Source: Paludibacteraceae bacterium
GTDB lineage: Bacteria > Bacteroidota > Bacteroidia > Bacteroidales > Paludibacteraceae
Assembly (NCBI GenBank): GCA_017541805.1
Contig: JAFXYK010000013.1
Span: forward strand, 1 to 39,072
DNA length: 39,072 bases
Direction of reading: 5' to 3'
The position numbers were made by a program, and so were the translations under genes. Positions within the stretch are counted from its first letter, which is position 1, and each line of letters opens with the position of its first letter. Below the pieces are notes generated by a model, which was given only the letters and a program-made list of their open reading frames with translations, was not told the DNA's origin and searched no databases. Below are positions 37,260 through 39,072 of this stretch, in pieces.

Positions 37260-39072
37260 ATGGAAACATACATTATTAAGAGAGACGGTAAGAAGGAACT
37301 TTTTACCTTAGACAAGATCAAGAATGCGATCAGTAAGGCATTCTTAGCAGTAGGTGCGTTTGCCACAGAGGAGACCTTAGGCGCGATCCTCTCGCACTTA
37401 CGAGTACGTAACGAACAGACGGTAGAGGAGATTCAGAACCAGGTAGAGGTAGCGCTGATGGCGGAGGGGTACTACCAGGTAGCGAAAGCATTCATCCTGT
37501 ATCGTCAGGGGCACACGGAGGACCGCGACACGCAGCGGCGTTTGGACTTCATGATGAACTATGTGCAGGCGAGCAACGCGGCAGAGGGTTCGAAGTTCGA
37601 CGCGAACGCGAACGTAGAGCACAAGAACATCGCTACCCTTATCGGTGAGTTGCCGAAGCAGGGCTTCATCCGTCTGAACCGTCGCCTGTTGACGGAGCGC
37701 ATCAAGACGATGTACGGCAAGGAGTTGAGCGACCGTTATATGAACCTGCTCAACCAGCACTTCATCTACAAGAACGACGAGACGAACTTAGCTAACTACT
37801 GCGCGTCCATCACGATGTATCCGTGGCTCATCGGAGGTACGAAGAGTATCGGCGGTAACGCTACTCCTCCTCACAACCTGAAATCCTTCTGCGGCGGATT
37901 CATCAATATGGTATTCATGGTGAGCTCGATGCTCTCAGGCGCGTGCGCTACGCCCGAGTTCCTTATGTATATGAACTATTTCATCGAGCAGGAGTACGGC
38001 GAGGACTACTACAAACGTGCCGACGAGGTGGTGGATCTCAGTCTTCGCCGCCGTACGATAGACAAAGTCATCACCGACTGCTTCCAGCAGGTGGTTTACA
38101 GCTTGAACCAACCGAGTGGTGCGCGTAACTTCCAGTCCGTATTCTGGAACATCAGTTACTACGACCGCTATTATTTCAAGAGCCTGTTCGATAACTTCCG
38201 TTTCCCGAACGGCGAAGCACCTCACTGGGAGAGCCTGGACTGGCTGCAACGCCGCTTCATGAACTGGTTCAACGAAGAGCGTACGCGCTGCGTGCTGACG
38301 TTCCCGGTAGAGACGATGGCGCTGCTGGCGGAGAACGGCGATATCAAGGACAAGGAGTACGGCGATTTCACGGCAGAGATGTACGCGAAGGGCCACTCGT
38401 TCTTCACCTACGTTTCCGACAACGCCGACAGCCTCTCCAGCTGCTGCCGTCTGCGTAACGCGATCACGGACAACAGCTTCAGCTACACCCTCGGCGCCGG
38501 CGGTATCTCGACCGGTTCGAAATCGGTGCTCACCATCAACCTCAACCGTGCTATCCAGTATGCCGTACGCAATAACATCCCGTACCAGGCATATATCGAG
38601 GACGTGGTAGATCTGATGCATAAAGTGCAGCTCGCTTACAACGAGAACCTCAAGAGCCTGCAGGAGAAGGGTATGCTGCCGCTGTTTGACGCCGGATACA
38701 TCAATATCGGTCGTCAGTACCTCACTATCGGTGTGAACGGTCTGGTTGAGGCAGCAGAGTTCCTCGGTATCGAGATCAAGGACAACCCGCAGTATGCGCA
38801 TTTCGTACAGGAGCTGCTCGGTATCATCGAGAAGAAGAACAAAGAGTACCGCACGAAGGACGTGATGTTCAACTGCGAAATGATTCCGGCAGAGAACGTC
38901 GGCGTCAAGCACGCGAAGTGGGACCGCGAGGACGGTTATGTTGTACCGCGCGACTGCTACAACAGCTATTTCTACATAGTAGAAGACACGAGTCTGAACG
39001 TGCTCGACCGCTTCCGTCTGCATGGCCGCAAGTACATCGAGCACCTCACCGGTGGTAGCGCGCTGCACTGCA
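37260..39072 (+). CDS. nrdD: Anaerobic (class III) ribonucleoside-triphosphate reductase, partial at right edge
   Basis: The first 604 codons are present and open to the window end; the 3' end is missing. The N-terminal 90 residues form an ATP-cone (ETYIIKRDGKKELFTLDKIKNAI), the allosteric activity site of ribonucleotide reductases. The barrel follows, with SLSSCCRLRNAI, LGAGGISTGSKSVLTINLNRA and TFPVETMALL, all typical of NrdD. It makes dNTPs from NTPs without oxygen using a glycyl radical placed by NrdG. The glycyl radical loop and the C-terminal zinc cysteines should lie beyond the window, probably followed by nrdG. Translation shows no frameshift. This supports an anaerobic lifestyle. Confidence 0.92.
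   Translation, partial: METYIIKRDGKKELFTLDKIKNAISKAFLAVGAFATEETLGAILSHLRVRNEQTVEEIQNQVEVALMAEGYYQVAKAFILYRQGHTEDRDTQRRLDFMMNYVQASNAAEGSKFDANANVEHKNIATLIGELPKQGFIRLNRRLLTERIKTMYGKELSDRYMNLLNQHFIYKNDETNLANYCASITMYPWLIGGTKSIGGNATPPHNLKSFCGGFINMVFMVSSMLSGACATPEFLMYMNYFIEQEYGEDYYKRADEVVDLSLRRRTIDKVITDCFQQVVYSLNQPSGARNFQSVFWNISYYDRYYFKSLFDNFRFPNGEAPHWESLDWLQRRFMNWFNEERTRCVLTFPVETMALLAENGDIKDKEYGDFTAEMYAKGHSFFTYVSDNADSLSSCCRLRNAITDNSFSYTLGAGGISTGSKSVLTINLNRAIQYAVRNNIPYQAYIEDVVDLMHKVQLAYNENLKSLQEKGMLPLFDAGYINIGRQYLTIGVNGLVEAAEFLGIEIKDNPQYAHFVQELLGIIEKKNKEYRTKDVMFNCEMIPAENVGVKHAKWDREDGYVVPRDCYNSYFYIVEDTSLNVLDRFRLHGRKYIEHLTGGSALHC

Noticed and set aside
37247-37260. NrdR-box-like sequence ACACTATATATTTA in the nrdD leader
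   Set aside because: It matches the consensus at about 11 of 14 positions but is single, lies at the start codon, and NrdR sites normally occur as a spaced pair near the promoter.

Overview
The window looks like chromosome of a Bacteroidales bacterium. Three things point there. Twelve promoters share one Bacteroidetes-type form, TTG, 20 bases, then TAnnTTTG. The gene content fits: a DUF3667 protein, a Bacteroidetes-type AddAB pair, a YgiQ radical SAM protein, a membrane pyrophosphatase and a class III ribonucleotide reductase. Secreted pectin enzymes (two CE8 pectinesterases and a GH53 galactanase) suggest a plant-fibre user, probably gut or rumen and largely anaerobic. The genus cannot be named from sequence alone. 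No rRNA, tRNA, CRISPR, insertion sequence or prophage gene was seen.

Layout. 1-426: the start of a short-chain dehydrogenase gene on the minus strand behind its own promoter and a cobalamin riboswitch. 446-4001: a minus-strand operon (acid phosphatase, DUF3667 membrane protein, two secreted proteins and a broken small ORF) ending in a terminator. 4019-11584: a plus-strand operon (FMN reductase, AddA, AddB, HPr-kinase-like protein) with 4-base overlaps, which runs 47 bp into the convergent mtaB gene. 12817-12864: back-to-back promoters for mtaB and for a long plus-strand run. 12900-25256: eight closely packed genes (two pectinesterases, AspT-like transporter, MATE transporter, phosphopantetheinyl transferase, dnaX, YgiQ, M23 peptidase) ending at a shared bidirectional terminator. 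25269-29012: a Crp/Fnr regulator divergent from a SLC13 anion transporter and an outer-membrane barrel protein. 29050-31396: the membrane pyrophosphatase as a single unit. 31439-35462: an acyl-CoA ligase and a repeat-rich secreted protein, both minus strand, each with its own promoter. 35543-37064: GH53 galactanase. 37066-39072: a DnaA-box-like cluster and the 5' two thirds or so of nrdD, cut by the window edge.

The most unusual signal is a family of short tandem arrays with a 7-base period, with an octamer variant. At least 18 arrays lie in 39 kb. The unit is purine-rich (GAGAGTC, AAAAATC or GTGAAAG type) and inside genes it always lies on the coding strand. Most arrays are read through in frame, adding strings such as ESRVESGE or KIKNQKSKI to otherwise conserved enzymes. 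Two arrays supply the stop codon of a gene, and one also supplies the start of the next gene. A second recurring signal is a C-terminal tail of about 25 residues (pattern NGQL-I-KNG-EY--G) on four otherwise unrelated secreted proteins.
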